Below are positions 25,801 to 34,248 of a stretch of 64,000 nt of DNA, in pieces. A program made the position numbers and the translations under genes. Position 1 is the stretch's first letter, and every line of letters begins with the position of its first letter. This DNA comes from Arthrobacter sp. S41 (GTDB taxonomy: Bacteria; Actinomycetota; Actinomycetes; Actinomycetales; Micrococcaceae): contig NZ_SIHY01000001.1 of NCBI RefSeq assembly GCF_004320535.1, positions 248,001 to 312,000 on the forward strand, read 5' to 3'. A model generated the notes under the pieces. That model ran no database searches, was not told the origin of the DNA, and saw nothing but the letters and a program-made list of their open reading frames with translations.

Positions 25801-26171
25801 ACGTCATCAGGTAATTGGGACTTGGCGTTAGAGATCGCGCGGTCTACTTGAGAACGGGCACGATCCATATCGGTGCCGTACGCAAAGGTTAACGCAATGC
25901 GGGTGAATCCGGCCTGCGAGGTAGCGCTGGAAGATTCAAGACCCTCAACAGCCTGCAACGCCGTTTCAAGCGGAGCGGCAACCTGCTCATCGATGACATC
26001 AGGACTTGAACCTGTTTGGGTAGCCATGACGGAGATCTGCGGGAACTCCATGGAGGGGATTAGTTCCTGTTTTAGTGATCCCATGGAGATCACACCAAAG
26101 ATGGCGGCGAAGACCGTAATTAGCGCAATGAGCGCTCGGTTCTTCAATGACAAGGTGGCCAAGCGTTGCAT
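22815..26171 (-). CDS. RND-superfamily efflux transporter (SwrC/AcrB-like)
   Basis: An 1118-residue inner-membrane pump of the hydrophobe/amphiphile efflux class. The first helix (about residues 12-32), a large first extracytoplasmic loop with PQISVMATQTGSSPDVIDEQVAAPLE, then helices 2-6 (from about 330), including the GRVVDDSIVVIENIKRH motif (about residues 395-410) with the acidic pair needed for proton coupling, a second loop and the last helices to about 1025 are all present. A charged cytoplasmic tail of about 90 residues follows (KEKRAARRANRKH...). No membrane-fusion partner or regulator is adjacent, as for Gram-positive SwrC. Substrate is unknown. Confidence 0.93.
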   Translation of the reverse strand: MQRLATLSLKNRALIALITVFAAIFGVISMGSLKQELIPSMEFPQISVMATQTGSSPDVIDEQVAAPLETALQAVEGLESSSATSQAGFTRIALTFAYGTDMDRARSQVDRAISNAKSQLPDDVEPTALAGSIADLPVLMLAVSSDESLESLNDDVKRIALPKLQKIDGVREASVSGGATQHIAVKPKNAEMSRAGLTVSDLKDGIENAGSPIPVGNMNVDGLQLPVIAGSTPDNLDAIKNIPIVTDNGPALLKDVADVSVKADEATSITRTNGAETLSISVTKTPDGDTVAISHAVADMVEDLQSELGHKATMTTIFDQAPFIEDSISHLAIEGALGLGFAVIIILIFLFSVRSTLVTAISIPLSLMMTFIGMNVFGYTLNMLTLGALTISIGRVVDDSIVVIENIKRHLAFGESKAQSILLAVKEVAGAITAATLTTVAVFLPIAMVGGMAGELFSPFALTMTIALLASLLVSLTIVPVLAYWFLPHRPGTTKAHTVHVAEDKSWMQRAYQPVLKSTQKHPVITLLASVLILAGTVAMTPLLNTNLLGSTGENSITVKATMPSGTALNTTTNEAKKIESKLGDIDGVEDVQMTVGTASGMAAMFASGSDTASFTVITDKDADQEKLTDTIHEQVDSLDLSKDMTVTYGSNSSAMTSSDVTVEIKAPNEDSLREATATMREALEDTAYVSGITDNLSAEREQVSIDIDADKAAAAGLTESQLAGMVAGQVSPVPAGKLRLDYTDLTVQIGEGLKLDSVQKLRDLQIPTATGPKKLQDLAKVDRTKVVQQVTTSNGERIATVTLTPDENMLGKVSKEVTTKLDSVDLPEGASAEIGGAATEQADSFNQLYLALLAAVAIVYVIMVATFKSLIQPLVLLVSIPFAATGAVGLLLISGIPLGLPSLIGMLMLVGIVVTNAIVLIDLINQYRQPSAERAAMSLEDAITHGARQRLRPILMTALATIFALIPMGLGLTGQSGFISQPLAVVVIGGLVTSTLLTLILVPVLYRLVESRKEKRAARRANRKHSSQQQTDSADLALAMNSATAKITAPASESTVQGEKPEKSETDLTDKVESKTSKAPVSNDPVVHPMTGQIPSTRRERRTIEEMINKSPKASED

Positions 26172-26301
26172 GCGGGTGTAGTCCTAGCTAGGTCGCAGTA
26201 CGGATGAAGTGCTTGGAACCAATTCTAGTTTGTTGTGCATGCGCAACTGTCCACTAAAGAGTTAAAACGGTAAAGATCATCCGTGAGGAGTAGTGGCACA
26301 A

Positions 26302-26339
26302 ACAAACCCCTCGCGGACTGTTGTCCGCAAGGGGTTTGT
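26302..26339 (-). terminator. intrinsic terminator after aldo/keto reductase gene
   Basis: ACAAACCCCT and GCGGAC (26302-26318) pair with GTCCGC and AGGGGTTTGT (26323-26339), with one internal C-A mismatch and a TGTT loop. Confidence 0.8.
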
Positions 26340-26359
26340 AAGTTCTTCAAGTGCGCGGG

Positions 26360-27391
26360 TTAGGCACGGACGTTGCCACCAGAAACGGCCGCAAATTTGT
26401 CGATTATTTCCAATTCTTCGGTGGAGAACTCAAGATTATTGACCGCAGCCAACGAGTCTTCCAACTGCTTCACGCTCGATGCACCAACCAAGGCGGAGGT
26501 CACTGGCGTGCCAAGTGGCTGGTCGCGCAGCAACCACGCGATAGCCATCTGGGCCAACGACTGCCCGCGCTTGGCAGCAATATCGTTGAGCCCGCGGATA
26601 CGGTCCAGGATCTCGTCGGTGATTGCCGACTCGGAGAGGAATCGTCCCTTGGTGGCGCGCGAGTTTTCCGGGATTCCATTCAGGTACCGGTTGGTCAGCA
26701 AACCCTGGGCCAATGGCGAGAAGGCAATAGACCCAGCACCTACCTGCTCCAAGGCTTGGAAGACGTTAGGGTTCTCTGCTTCGGTCCAGCGGTTAAACAT
26801 TGAGTAGCTTGGCTGATGAATGAGTAGTGGAGTGCCAAGTTCCTTGAGGATTCGTGCTGCCTCCAGTGTCTGGGCAGGGGAGTACGAGGAGATACCTGCG
26901 TACAGTGCCTTGCCTGAACGGACTGCTTGATCCAGTGCGCCCATGGTTTCTTCCATAGGTGTCTCAGGATCTGGGCGGTGGCTGTAGAAAATATCTACGT
27001 AGTCTAGGCCCATGCGTTCGAGGGACTGGTCAAGGCTGGACAGCAAATACTTGCGGGAGCCGCCATCACCGTAGGGGCCAGGCCACATGCGGTGACCGGC
27101 CTTGGAAGAGATGACCAATTCGTCGCGGTAAGGCTTGAAGTCTTGGGCCAGGTGGCGACCGAAGTTCTTTTCAGCGGTACCATCCGGTGGACCGTAGTTA
27201 TTGGCCAGATCAAAGTGTGTGACACCTAGATCAAAGGCACGGCGCAGGATTGCGCCCTGCTCGTCAAAGCGTTTGTCATCGCCAAAGTTATGCCACAGTC
27301 CCAACGAAATAACGGGAAGCTTCAGACCGCTACGTCCAACGCGGCGGTAGGGCATGGAGTCGTAACGGTTTCCCGCTGCGGTATAGGTCAT
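26360..27391 (-). CDS. aldo/keto reductase, YghZ/L-glyceraldehyde-3-phosphate reductase type
   Basis: A 343-residue NADPH-dependent (beta/alpha)8 oxidoreductase. The catalytic tetrad is seen in order: Asp and Tyr in HFDLANNYGPPDG (about residues 59-71), Lys in VISSKAGH (about 97) and His in IFYSHRPDPETPMEE (about 138). The opening MPYRRVGRSGLKLPVISLGLW and the NNYG loop match YghZ-like enzymes that reduce methylglyoxal or L-glyceraldehyde 3-phosphate. It is monocistronic, with a terminator immediately after it. ATG 27391 is the only sensible start. Confidence 0.9.
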   Translation of the reverse strand: MTYTAAGNRYDSMPYRRVGRSGLKLPVISLGLWHNFGDDKRFDEQGAILRRAFDLGVTHFDLANNYGPPDGTAEKNFGRHLAQDFKPYRDELVISSKAGHRMWPGPYGDGGSRKYLLSSLDQSLERMGLDYVDIFYSHRPDPETPMEETMGALDQAVRSGKALYAGISSYSPAQTLEAARILKELGTPLLIHQPSYSMFNRWTEAENPNVFQALEQVGAGSIAFSPLAQGLLTNRYLNGIPENSRATKGRFLSESAITDEILDRIRGLNDIAAKRGQSLAQMAIAWLLRDQPLGTPVTSALVGASSVKQLEDSLAAVNNLEFSTEELEIIDKFAAVSGGNVRA

Positions 27392-27574
27392 TGGTACCTT
27401 TCAGCATTCCGCGCGGGGTTGGCCGGCGCAGGAAATTTTGAGACTAAAAACAGTTAGTGTGAAGTAGACAACCTTTTTGAGGATACAGGAATTGTGATCT
27501 GTGGTTCTTGGTGTGGCCCGTGTGGAATTAAATTGTTCGGAGCAAGAAGTTCTATGGAATGAGGGAGGCTTCCA

Positions 27575-27667
27575 ATGTCGGTCATAGACGAGCGTTTCGG
27601 GTTGGCAGACCGCCAGGTCGAGTCTTTTCGGTACCGAATGAGTTACCTGACGATTCTTGGTATCTAG
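27575..27667 (+). CDS. possible 30-residue small protein
   Basis: ATG 27575 is preceded by GAGGGAGG six bases upstream, one of the best ribosome-binding sites in the window, and opens a 30-codon frame (starts MSVIDERFGLADRQ, ends YLTILGI) closed by TAG. It could be a genuine small protein, a leader peptide, or the surviving start of a lost gene. No homologue is known to me. Confidence 0.3.
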   Translation: MSVIDERFGLADRQVESFRYRMSYLTILGI

Positions 27668-27723
27668 ATCTATACCGTGCCGTGGTTAGGGAATGAATAG
27701 CTTCAGCCCAAAGAGTCGCTTTT

Positions 27724-27825
27724 ATGAAAATTTGGTACTTTCTGGTGGTTGCAAGATTTCTAGGAAAAGTATTATGCCTGCTTTACGTCAACGTTCTAAT
27801 GAAGTTTCTGTTCAGTAACAATTAG
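27724..27825 (+). CDS. possible 33-residue hydrophobic peptide
   Basis: ATG 27724 opens a frame for 33 residues, largely one hydrophobic helix (WYFLVVARFLG, LCLLYVNVLMKFLF) with scattered positive charges, long enough to span a membrane. AAAGAG lies about 8 bases upstream. Such peptides can be type I toxin-like or membrane-protein modulators, but chance in A+T-rich DNA is equally possible. Confidence 0.22.
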   Translation: MKIWYFLVVARFLGKVLCLLYVNVLMKFLFSNN

Positions 27826-27950
27826 AGCCGTAAACTTATTTGTCTGAATTTCTCTAAAATGTCGGAAGCTGGACGTACGCTTGGGGCTACTTGGTGGGGA
27901 TTGATTGGGGCCATCAAGTTCACTCTCAAATCAGTTCCTAGGAGGACAAG

Positions 27951-28916
27951 TTGTCCACTCGTTTTAATCCACCGCCAGCCTGGCGGCCTTACCTTCCGCA
28001 CGATTTTGTCCCTGGTGTCCAATGGACCCCAGAGCCTTCTTGGGGCGCTCCGCCAGCCGGATGGCCTCTGTGGGTTGACATGAATACCGGAGCTGCTGCT
28101 GAACCGCCGATCGAGTATTCGCAGAACCCGTTCCTGTTCATGTCTGTAGTGCCGGATTGGGGAGCAACAAATAGCGCTTCACTTGATTCCTCGCCGCTTG
28201 GGTTGCCTGTGTCTTCCGCCAAGAAGCGCCTTGGGCGAGGAAAGAAAATTGGCCTCGGCGTTCTAGGGGGAATCGTTGCCATTGTTGTCATCGCTGCGCT
28301 TAGTGATGGGGGCGAAGACGGGGGTGGTGACCCGGTAGTTGCAAGTCCAAGCGCCAATGTTGCTGCAAGCGCCTCGAATATCGCGCTGGCCGAGGAACCG
28401 TTGGCAAGTGCCTCTGCTTTTTCTGAAGCTGACGAAAGCTCTAAAGAAGCGGCGGAGGAACAGGCCAAGGAAGAAAAAGCTGCGGCAAGTTCAGCGGCCG
28501 CTGCCGAAGAGAAAGAAAAGGCCGCGGCGGAAGAAAAAGCAAAGGCTGAGGAAGAAAAGAAAGCTGAAGCTAGCGCCAAGGCTAAGGAGGAAGCGGAAGC
28601 TTCGGCGGAAGCGGAAGAAGAAGCTGGGACACTTAGCCAGCAAAATGCGCTGAATAAAGCTGCTGATTATTTGGAATATACCGCTTTTTCAAAGACTGGT
28701 CTCGCTGGACAGCTTGAATTTGAGGGTTTTTCAAAATCCGAAGCTGCTTGGGCGGTTGAACGCGTCACTGTTGATTGGAACGAACAGGCCGCGTTGAAAG
28801 CTGCCAGTTACTTGGAATATACGTCATTCTCAAAGTCAGGGCTGGTCAAACAGCTGGAATTTGAAGGCTTCACCCAGAAGCAGGCGGCATATGGGGTAAG
28901 CACAACGGGTCTGTAG
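27951..28916 (+). CDS. Ltp-domain (host cell surface-exposed) protein
   Basis: A 321-residue protein from TTG 27951 (AGGAGG upstream). Layout: a proline/tryptophan-rich cytoplasmic N-terminus (WGAPPAGWPLW, DUF2510-like); a single membrane helix about residues 98-115 (GLGVLGGIVAIVVIAAL); a long Ala/Glu/Lys coiled-coil-like linker (about 160-225); and two tandem repeats of about 45 residues at the end, each with ALxxAxxYLEYTxFSKxGLxxQLEFEGF. These repeats match the Ltp domain named after a phage TP-J34 lipoprotein that blocks superinfection. Chromosomal copies are common and unexplained. Here it is membrane-anchored rather than a lipoprotein. Confidence 0.75.
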   Translation: MSTRFNPPPAWRPYLPHDFVPGVQWTPEPSWGAPPAGWPLWVDMNTGAAAEPPIEYSQNPFLFMSVVPDWGATNSASLDSSPLGLPVSSAKKRLGRGKKIGLGVLGGIVAIVVIAALSDGGEDGGGDPVVASPSANVAASASNIALAEEPLASASAFSEADESSKEAAEEQAKEEKAAASSAAAAEEKEKAAAEEKAKAEEEKKAEASAKAKEEAEASAEAEEEAGTLSQQNALNKAADYLEYTAFSKTGLAGQLEFEGFSKSEAAWAVERVTVDWNEQAALKAASYLEYTSFSKSGLVKQLEFEGFTQKQAAYGVSTTGL

Positions 28917-29012
28917 CTACGATGCTGAGTGACTATCATTTTTGTGATGGCTGAGAGGCAAGTCTCGAGCTTTGTTGCTGGTGTCTAGTTGCTCATGGTG
29001 TGGTTAACGTAA

Positions 29013-29046
29013 AAAGGTCCGTCCACCAATTGGTGGACGGACCTTT
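29013..29046. terminator. bidirectional terminator
   Basis: A 34-bp perfect palindrome (15-bp arms with AAAGGTCCGTCCACC, loop AATT) between the convergent Ltp and mqo genes, flanked by A and T runs on both sides. Confidence 0.88.
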
Positions 29047-29056
29047 GAACGTAGAA

Positions 29057-30535
29057 CTAGATTAGTCCCAGAGCCTTATCGGTAGCAGCCTTAACCTCAG
29101 CGTAGAGCGCTGGGTTTTCATTCAGCTTCTGACCGTAAGAAGGAATCATGTCATTGAGCTTCGACTCCCAGCCGGCGAACTGCTTAGGGAAGCAGCGCGA
29201 GAGCAGGCCAACCATGATTGGGGTTGCGGTCGAAGCACCAGGCGAAGCGCCGAGCAGACCGGAAATGGAGCCGTCCGAAGAAGTGATGACCTCGGTTCCG
29301 AACTGAAGTACACCGCCCTTCTTGGCATCCTTCTTGATGACCTGTACACGCTGACCGGCGGTGATCAATTCCCACTTGGAACCATCGGCACCAGGGAAGT
29401 ACTCGGTCAGCGCCTCGTCCTTCTTAGCGCGGGACTTGAGAACTTCCTTGATCAGGTAAGTAGTCAGATCTAGGTTGTCCTTGCCAACAGCCAACATCGG
29501 AATGAGGTTGTGTGGGCGCAGCGACAGTGGAAGATCAAGCTGGCTGGTGGACTTCAAGAAGTTCATCGAGAATCCAGCGTAAGGGCCGAACATCAGCGAG
29601 CGCTTGCCATCAACAAAGCGGGTGTCCAAGTGTGGAACCGACATTGGAGGAGCGCCAACCGAAGCCTGGCCGTAAACCTTAGCATTGTGCTGGTTCACGA
29701 TGGTCTCATCGGTGCAACGCAAGAACTGACCGGAGACTGGGAAGCCACCGAAGCCCTTGATTTCATCAATGCCTGACTTCTGCAGCAGTGGCAGTGCGCC
29801 GCCACCTGCGCCAACAAAGACGAACTTTGCCTTGACGTTCTTTACTGTGCCGGAGGCCTTGTCCTTGACGGTCAGTTCCCAACCAGCACCGGAGCGCTTG
29901 AGGTTCTGAACCTTGTGACCGTAGTTCACCGAAGCACCAGCGGCGCTCAGCGAGTTGGTCAAATCTGCGGTGAGGCGACCGAAGTCAACGTCGGTACCCG
30001 AGGTTACGCGTGAAGCTGCAACCTTCTGCGAAGCGTCGCGACCCTGAGCAACGAGTGGAGTCCACTGATTGATGGTGTCTAGGTCGTTGGTGATTTCCAG
30101 TTCCTCAAACAGAGCGTTGGGCTTCAGTGCCTCGTAACGGGTCTGCAGGTACTTGGAGTGGTCCTCGCCGATAACAAACGACATATGAGGAAGCGGGTTG
30201 ATGAAGCTGTTGTCAGCAACGCGCTTGTTGTCCACGGCCCAGGAGAAGAACTGGCGGGACATCTGGAACTGTTCGTTGATGCCAATAGCCTTGGCTGGAT
30301 CAACCGAACCGTCAGCAGAAGCTGCGGTGTAGTTCAACTCGCACAGGGCCGAGTGGCCGGTACCAGCGTTGTTCCAAGGGGAGGATGACTCCAACCCCGC
30401 CTTGTCTAGGTTCTCAAAGAGACCAATAGACCAGGTTGGTTCCAGCTGGTTGATCATGGTGCCAAGAGTGGCACTCATGATGCCGGCACCGATTAGTACT
30501 ACGTCAAAAGATTCGGTTGACGTTTCAGAAGGCAC
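29057..30535 (-). CDS. mqo: malate:quinone oxidoreductase
   Basis: Peripheral membrane FAD enzyme oxidising L-malate to oxaloacetate with electrons to the quinone pool, in the citric acid cycle. Shown by [19 protein letters not shown] at the N-terminus, [40 protein letters not shown] and the C-terminal [15 protein letters not shown]. Length of about 492 residues is normal. GTG 30535 has GGAG six bases upstream and is preferred; ATG 30547 (four residues longer) lacks a ribosome-binding site. It ends at the palindromic terminator 29013-29046. The gene is monocistronic. Confidence 0.94.
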   Translation of the reverse strand: MPSETSTESFDVVLIGAGIMSATLGTMINQLEPTWSIGLFENLDKAGLESSSPWNNAGTGHSALCELNYTAASADGSVDPAKAIGINEQFQMSRQFFSWAVDNKRVADNSFINPLPHMSFVIGEDHSKYLQTRYEALKPNALFEELEITNDLDTINQWTPLVAQGRDASQKVAASRVTSGTDVDFGRLTADLTNSLSAAGASVNYGHKVQNLKRSGAGWELTVKDKASGTVKNVKAKFVFVGAGGGALPLLQKSGIDEIKGFGGFPVSGQFLRCTDETIVNQHNAKVYGQASVGAPPMSVPHLDTRFVDGKRSLMFGPYAGFSMNFLKSTSQLDLPLSLRPHNLIPMLAVGKDNLDLTTYLIKEVLKSRAKKDEALTEYFPGADGSKWELITAGQRVQVIKKDAKKGGVLQFGTEVITSSDGSISGLLGASPGASTATPIMVGLLSRCFPKQFAGWESKLNDMIPSYGQKLNENPALYAEVKAATDKALGLI

Positions 30536-30625
30536 GAGGATCTCCATCGACAGTGATACTTTGCTCTATCCCAGAGTAGACCTAACCACCCTTGGGTTAG
30601 AAATCGTTAACTGGGTTAATGCTGA

Positions 30626-32470
30626 TTAACTCTTTAGGGCTGGTGAATTAGTCATCTGCACATCGGCGTAGCATTCGTTGAGCATCGGCGATGGGGGATA
30701 GAAGGTGACGTTTCCGTTGAATGCCAAGGCTGAGATTGGGAAGACCAGTGGCAACAACGGTAGATCCTCATCCAATGTCTTCAGAATGCTTGCGTAGGCA
30801 TTAGTGCGTTCTTCTCCCGAAGGAATGGAACGAGCAAGCAAGATTTGTGAGTCAAGTAACGCTGACTTGTATCCGAACTCATTAGCTTTATTTGCCAATA
30901 TTCCGGAGAAGAAGTCATCTGCTGAGCGGTAGCCTCCGGAGAACCCGAGTAGGTGTAGCCCGTTAAATTCACTTGATTGCACGGTTTTCACATAGCCATC
31001 GGTCCACGCGATAGGACGAGGCTTGATACGAATGCCTACCTTGGCTAGGTCCTCTGAGATCTGAGCAAAGGTACGTTCAGGAAGTGGGAGATAGTTGCGC
31101 GATACCCGTAGTGGGTAGGCAAACTCAATTTCTTCTCCCTTGTAGTTGATCTCATCCAGAAGTGCCTTGGCCTTGGACTCATCATGACTCGGCGTATTTT
31201 CTGGACTGGGAATGTTCAGCGCTGGCGGCAAAATGGTGGCCGCGTACTTTGATCCCTGAATGAATAGTTTGTCAGCCAGTGAAGTCCTGTTAGTTGCATG
31301 GGCAATGGCCTTGCGGAACTCAGGCTTTGCTAGCCACTTGTTGCGCTGATCCATGCCGAGGTACAGCACGGAGAATGGGTCACGCTGAACAACTACCTTT
31401 GCATTGCGTACCAAGGTGCGCATGGTGTCAACGGAGACCATATCGAATCCATCAACTTCTTCGGCCAGCAAGGCGCCCTCCCGGTTATACGGGGAAGGTA
31501 TGGAAGAAATGAGAACTACTTCTGGGTGTTGCTTATTGTCTGTGAGCCGCTTCTGATTCCAGTAGTCAGCAAAGATCTCGAGACGAACAACAACCTTGTC
31601 CAAAGAAACAAACTTATAGGGACCGGTGCCGACCGGTGCGGTAGCCAAAGATTCGGCAGGGTTATCTTCTGGTCCACCGGTCAGGCCGCTAGGTGCAGCA
31701 ATGGCCATTCCTGGAAGAGTGAATGCCTCAATAAGATCTGGCAGGCGGCGGCGCAAACGTAGAGTGACTTCGTATTTGTCGGTGGCTTCCACCGACCTGA
31801 AGTAGCTTGCGCTCCCACCCTTTGACTTACCAGTAAAGAGGTTGGTGGTGAATTGCTTTTGCAGCTCCGTTAGCTGTTGAACACGTTCTTGCTGTGTGGC
31901 CAGTTGTTCTGCCGAAGCGGATTCGCCGTCCTTGACCTCCGGCTCAAGATCGTCGGCCTTAGGGAGCTTGGGAATGTCACAGTCGTAGTGGAAAACGTCA
32001 AAGAAACCCTGCGTCGACGAGGCGGTTTGGGAGCTGGACAGGGATTCCCAACGTTTGAAGTTGGCAATAACGCCGGCTGCAATCAGCTCGGTGCCGTCGT
32101 GAAAGAGCACACCTTCACGCAATTTGAAGACGTAGGTTAGTCCGTCTGTACTTTCACTCCAAGACTCTGCCAGTCCTGGAATTGCGCCACCGGTATCCAG
32201 ATCAATATTAACGAGCGTCTCGTACACCTGACGAGTGACGCGGAACGACTCATTGTCGGCAACCACGGCTGGATCTAACTTGATCGGCGGAGCCGAGGCG
32301 GACAGGCGTAGGGTCCGGGGAATCGGGGTGCTTGAGGCAGAAGCATTGGAAGACGGATCGGCTTGAGTGCCAGATTTTCCAGTGCAGGCGGCCAATGCCA
32401 GAGCGGTTGTCGCCAAAGTACCGGTCAGCATTGCGCGTCGAGATACGAGACTTAGTGGCAAATCGGGCAC
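30626..32470 (-). CDS. ABC transporter peptide-binding lipoprotein (SBP family 5)
   Basis: A 614-residue extracytoplasmic binding protein of the DppA/OppA family. It begins with a twin-arginine-like signal (SRRAMLTGTLATTALALAAC) whose C is the lipidation site at about residue 29, followed by a Ser/Ala linker. Family regions are LAESWSESTDGLTYVFKLREGVLFHDG and the later KPEFRKAIAHATNR. An unusually long insertion rich in Gln/Glu (about residues 165-205) interrupts the N-terminal lobe. The start is GTG 32470. No permease or ATPase genes are adjacent, so it is an orphan binding protein using subunits encoded elsewhere, or a sensor. Confidence 0.88.
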   Translation of the reverse strand: MPDLPLSLVSRRAMLTGTLATTALALAACTGKSGTQADPSSNASASSTPIPRTLRLSASAPPIKLDPAVVADNESFRVTRQVYETLVNIDLDTGGAIPGLAESWSESTDGLTYVFKLREGVLFHDGTELIAAGVIANFKRWESLSSSQTASSTQGFFDVFHYDCDIPKLPKADDLEPEVKDGESASAEQLATQQERVQQLTELQKQFTTNLFTGKSKGGSASYFRSVEATDKYEVTLRLRRRLPDLIEAFTLPGMAIAAPSGLTGGPEDNPAESLATAPVGTGPYKFVSLDKVVVRLEIFADYWNQKRLTDNKQHPEVVLISSIPSPYNREGALLAEEVDGFDMVSVDTMRTLVRNAKVVVQRDPFSVLYLGMDQRNKWLAKPEFRKAIAHATNRTSLADKLFIQGSKYAATILPPALNIPSPENTPSHDESKAKALLDEINYKGEEIEFAYPLRVSRNYLPLPERTFAQISEDLAKVGIRIKPRPIAWTDGYVKTVQSSEFNGLHLLGFSGGYRSADDFFSGILANKANEFGYKSALLDSQILLARSIPSGEERTNAYASILKTLDEDLPLLPLVFPISALAFNGNVTFYPPSPMLNECYADVQMTNSPALKS

Positions 32471-32618
32471 TGGGATGGCTCATCTTCCTTTAGCAAGCAA
32501 CGTTCTATGCCGCACGCACCAATAACAATGGTGGACTAACGGTATTTATCAAAGATAGCGCACCATCGCTATAGCCCCGGGGCTAAAACTCCCGGGGCGG
32601 ATAAGTGTCACCTAATTG

Positions 32619-33551
32619 TTAGCTGCGGTGCACAACATTCTCGCCAAGATCTCCCTCGGACCATTGAACTAGCTGTCGCTTGAGGAGCTTGACCATACGC
32701 GGGAAGAAGGCTGCAGTATTTCCGCCGTTGTGGGGAATGATCAGCGCGTTGGGATGCTGCCACAAGGGGTGATCTTTAGGCAGTGGCTCCGGGTCGAACA
32801 CATCCGAGGCAACGTTGAGGCGTCCAGAGGCGACTTCTTTAACCAAAGCATCGGTATCAACCACCGGTCCGCGAGCAACATTCACGATCGTTGCGCCGTC
32901 GGGCAGCTGCGCCAAGAGCTCAGCGTCAACAAGATGATGGGTGGAATCGGTGAGCGGCACAATCAAGATTAGTACTTCTATATCTGCAGCGTGCTGGGAA
33001 AGTTCGTTGGTGGAAAGGATTTCGCCGTGCTCATCTGCACGAGCTGTTGAACCAAAGCGCAGCAGGTTTACCTCAAAAGGTTCCAGACGCTTGCGAATTT
33101 CTTCACCGATTCCGCCAACACCTACCAGTCCTACGGTTCGATCAGCCAGACCAGGCCACTGCTGCGGGTTCCAGCGGCCGTCCTGCTGGTCTCGAACTGC
33201 CTGCGGGAATCCACGCAGGGACGCAATAGCCAGACCGATGGCCATCTCTGCAGTTGATGCTGCGTGGACTCCGGCTGCTGTGTTGATGTTTGCCCGGTCT
33301 CCAATCAGATCCACTAAGCCGTCAAAGCCGGTGGTCTGGGTCTGAACAATCTTCAAGTTAGGTGCCTTGCGGATGTTGTTCAGGGCCGCTGGGTTAGCCA
33401 TATAAGGCATGACCGCAATTTCAATCTCGTCTAGGGGAGTCTGCGGGTCGTTGACCAGATCCCACAGCACTGGTTTGAGATTCTCGGGGAATGAGCCCAC
33501 CGCATCAATCAAATCTTGGGAAGGGAAAGAAATTGTTTGTTGTCCACTCAT
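32619..33551 (-). CDS. D-isomer-specific 2-hydroxyacid dehydrogenase (glyoxylate reductase-like)
   Basis: A 310-residue NAD(P)H-dependent oxidoreductase. The nucleotide-binding GLVGVGGIGEEIRKRL is central; the catalytic Arg in NVARGPVVDTDALV, Glu in DVFDPEPLPKDHPLW and His in IPHNGGNTAAFF complete the active site. The usual HxxA ending is HNGG here. I start at ATG 33551; an in-frame TTG 33566 is less likely. It is distinct from the hydroxyacid dehydrogenase at 7473-8534. Substrate unknown, with glyoxylate or phosphoglycerate-like acids possible. It is monocistronic, and tRNA genes begin about 170 bp away on the other strand. Confidence 0.87.
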   Translation of the reverse strand: MSGQQTISFPSQDLIDAVGSFPENLKPVLWDLVNDPQTPLDEIEIAVMPYMANPAALNNIRKAPNLKIVQTQTTGFDGLVDLIGDRANINTAAGVHAASTAEMAIGLAIASLRGFPQAVRDQQDGRWNPQQWPGLADRTVGLVGVGGIGEEIRKRLEPFEVNLLRFGSTARADEHGEILSTNELSQHAADIEVLILIVPLTDSTHHLVDAELLAQLPDGATIVNVARGPVVDTDALVKEVASGRLNVASDVFDPEPLPKDHPLWQHPNALIIPHNGGNTAAFFPRMVKLLKRQLVQWSEGDLGENVVHRS

Positions 33552-33642
33552 GGATTCACTGTACAAACCGAAGCGATCCTATGGAAGTAACGCCTAGTCA
33601 TATCCTGTAATGAAGGTCACCGGTCCGCGGTGGGTATCGAAT

Positions 33643-33670
33643 TTGCGCTGGGGGATAAAGCTGGTAAAGT
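33643..33670 (+). promoter_or_regulatory. promoter of the tRNA-Lys pair
   Basis: TTGCGC at 33643-33648 and TAAAGT at 33665-33670 are separated by 16 bp, about 50 bp before the first tRNA-Lys, fitting a housekeeping sigma promoter. Confidence 0.5.
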
Positions 33671-33722
33671 TTTATCTCGTTGCGAAAGCGCGGAGCCCAA
33701 AAGCTTCTAGAACATCGCAGCG

Positions 33723-33798
33723 GGCGCCTCTAGCTCAATTGGCAGAGCAAATGACTCTTAATCATTAGGTTTCGGGTTCAAGTCCCGAGGGGCGCACC
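33723..33798 (+). tRNA. tRNA-Lys(CTT), copy 1
   Basis: Complete cloverleaf: acceptor GCGCCTC with GGGGCGC (one T-G pair), anticodon arm AATGA-CTCTTAA-TCATT giving anticodon CTT, T-arm TCGGG-TTCAAGT-CCCGA, and encoded CCA at the end. Confidence 0.97.
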
Positions 33799-33846
33799 AA
33801 CATATTGATCGTTTCGATGAGCAATATGTTCACAAAAGAATAAAAC

Positions 33847-33922
33847 GCGCCTCTAGCTCAATTGGCAGAGCAAATGACTCTTAATCATTAGGTTTCGGGT
33901 TCAAGTCCCGAGGGGCGCACCA
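33847..33922 (+). tRNA. tRNA-Lys(CTT), copy 2
   Basis: Identical over all 76 bases to copy 1, including encoded CCA, and followed four bases later by a terminator. The two are probably one transcript. Confidence 0.97.
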
Positions 33923-33925
33923 AAG

Positions 33926-33960
33926 AAAATAGGTCAGACTTCGGTCTGGCCTATTTTTGT
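33926..33960 (+). terminator. terminator of tRNA-Lys pair
   Basis: AAAATAGGTCAGAC (33926-33939) pairs with GTCTGGCCTATTTT (33944-33957) with one T-G pair and a TTCG tetraloop, then a T run. Confidence 0.9.
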
Positions 33961-34169
33961 TTTCCCGGATTCTCGGGACCTAAATTCAAATTGCGTTCCT
34001 TCTGCCTGTAGGCCCGTGTTCTACGTGGCAACCACAAGGCACGGAAGGTAATGTGAGGCGCTGCATAGACAATATGGTGTGGCGTGAGTTACTTGGTGCT
34101 CAGTTGGCCTATCGTAAATCAGGGGTTGACTAGTAGCTACGCGCTCATTAGCGGCAGATTGACCGGGTT

Positions 34170-34198
34170 TTGTTTTTTGGTCGGTTACTGCTTATGAT
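34170..34198 (+). promoter_or_regulatory. promoter of third tRNA-Lys
   Basis: TTGTTT (34170-34175) and TATGAT (34193-34198) are 17 bp apart, about 50 bp before the third tRNA-Lys. Confidence 0.6.
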
Positions 34199-34248
34199 TA
34201 TCTACGTTGCAAAGACAACTTCTTCAAAAGAACTAGTCAGAGCGATAT

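Larger units (their letters stand above)
27392..27950. other. 560-bp intergenic region with two tiny open frames
   Basis: This A+T-richer stretch lies between the outward-reading aldo/keto reductase and Ltp-protein genes. It holds two short open frames described separately (27575-27667 and 27724-27825). AGGAGG before 27951 belongs to the Ltp gene. No RNA family or repeat was recognised. Confidence 0.4.

Noticed and set aside
33723-33922. CRISPR-like repeat
   Set aside because: The repeated units are complete tRNA-Lys genes, not short repeats with unique spacers.
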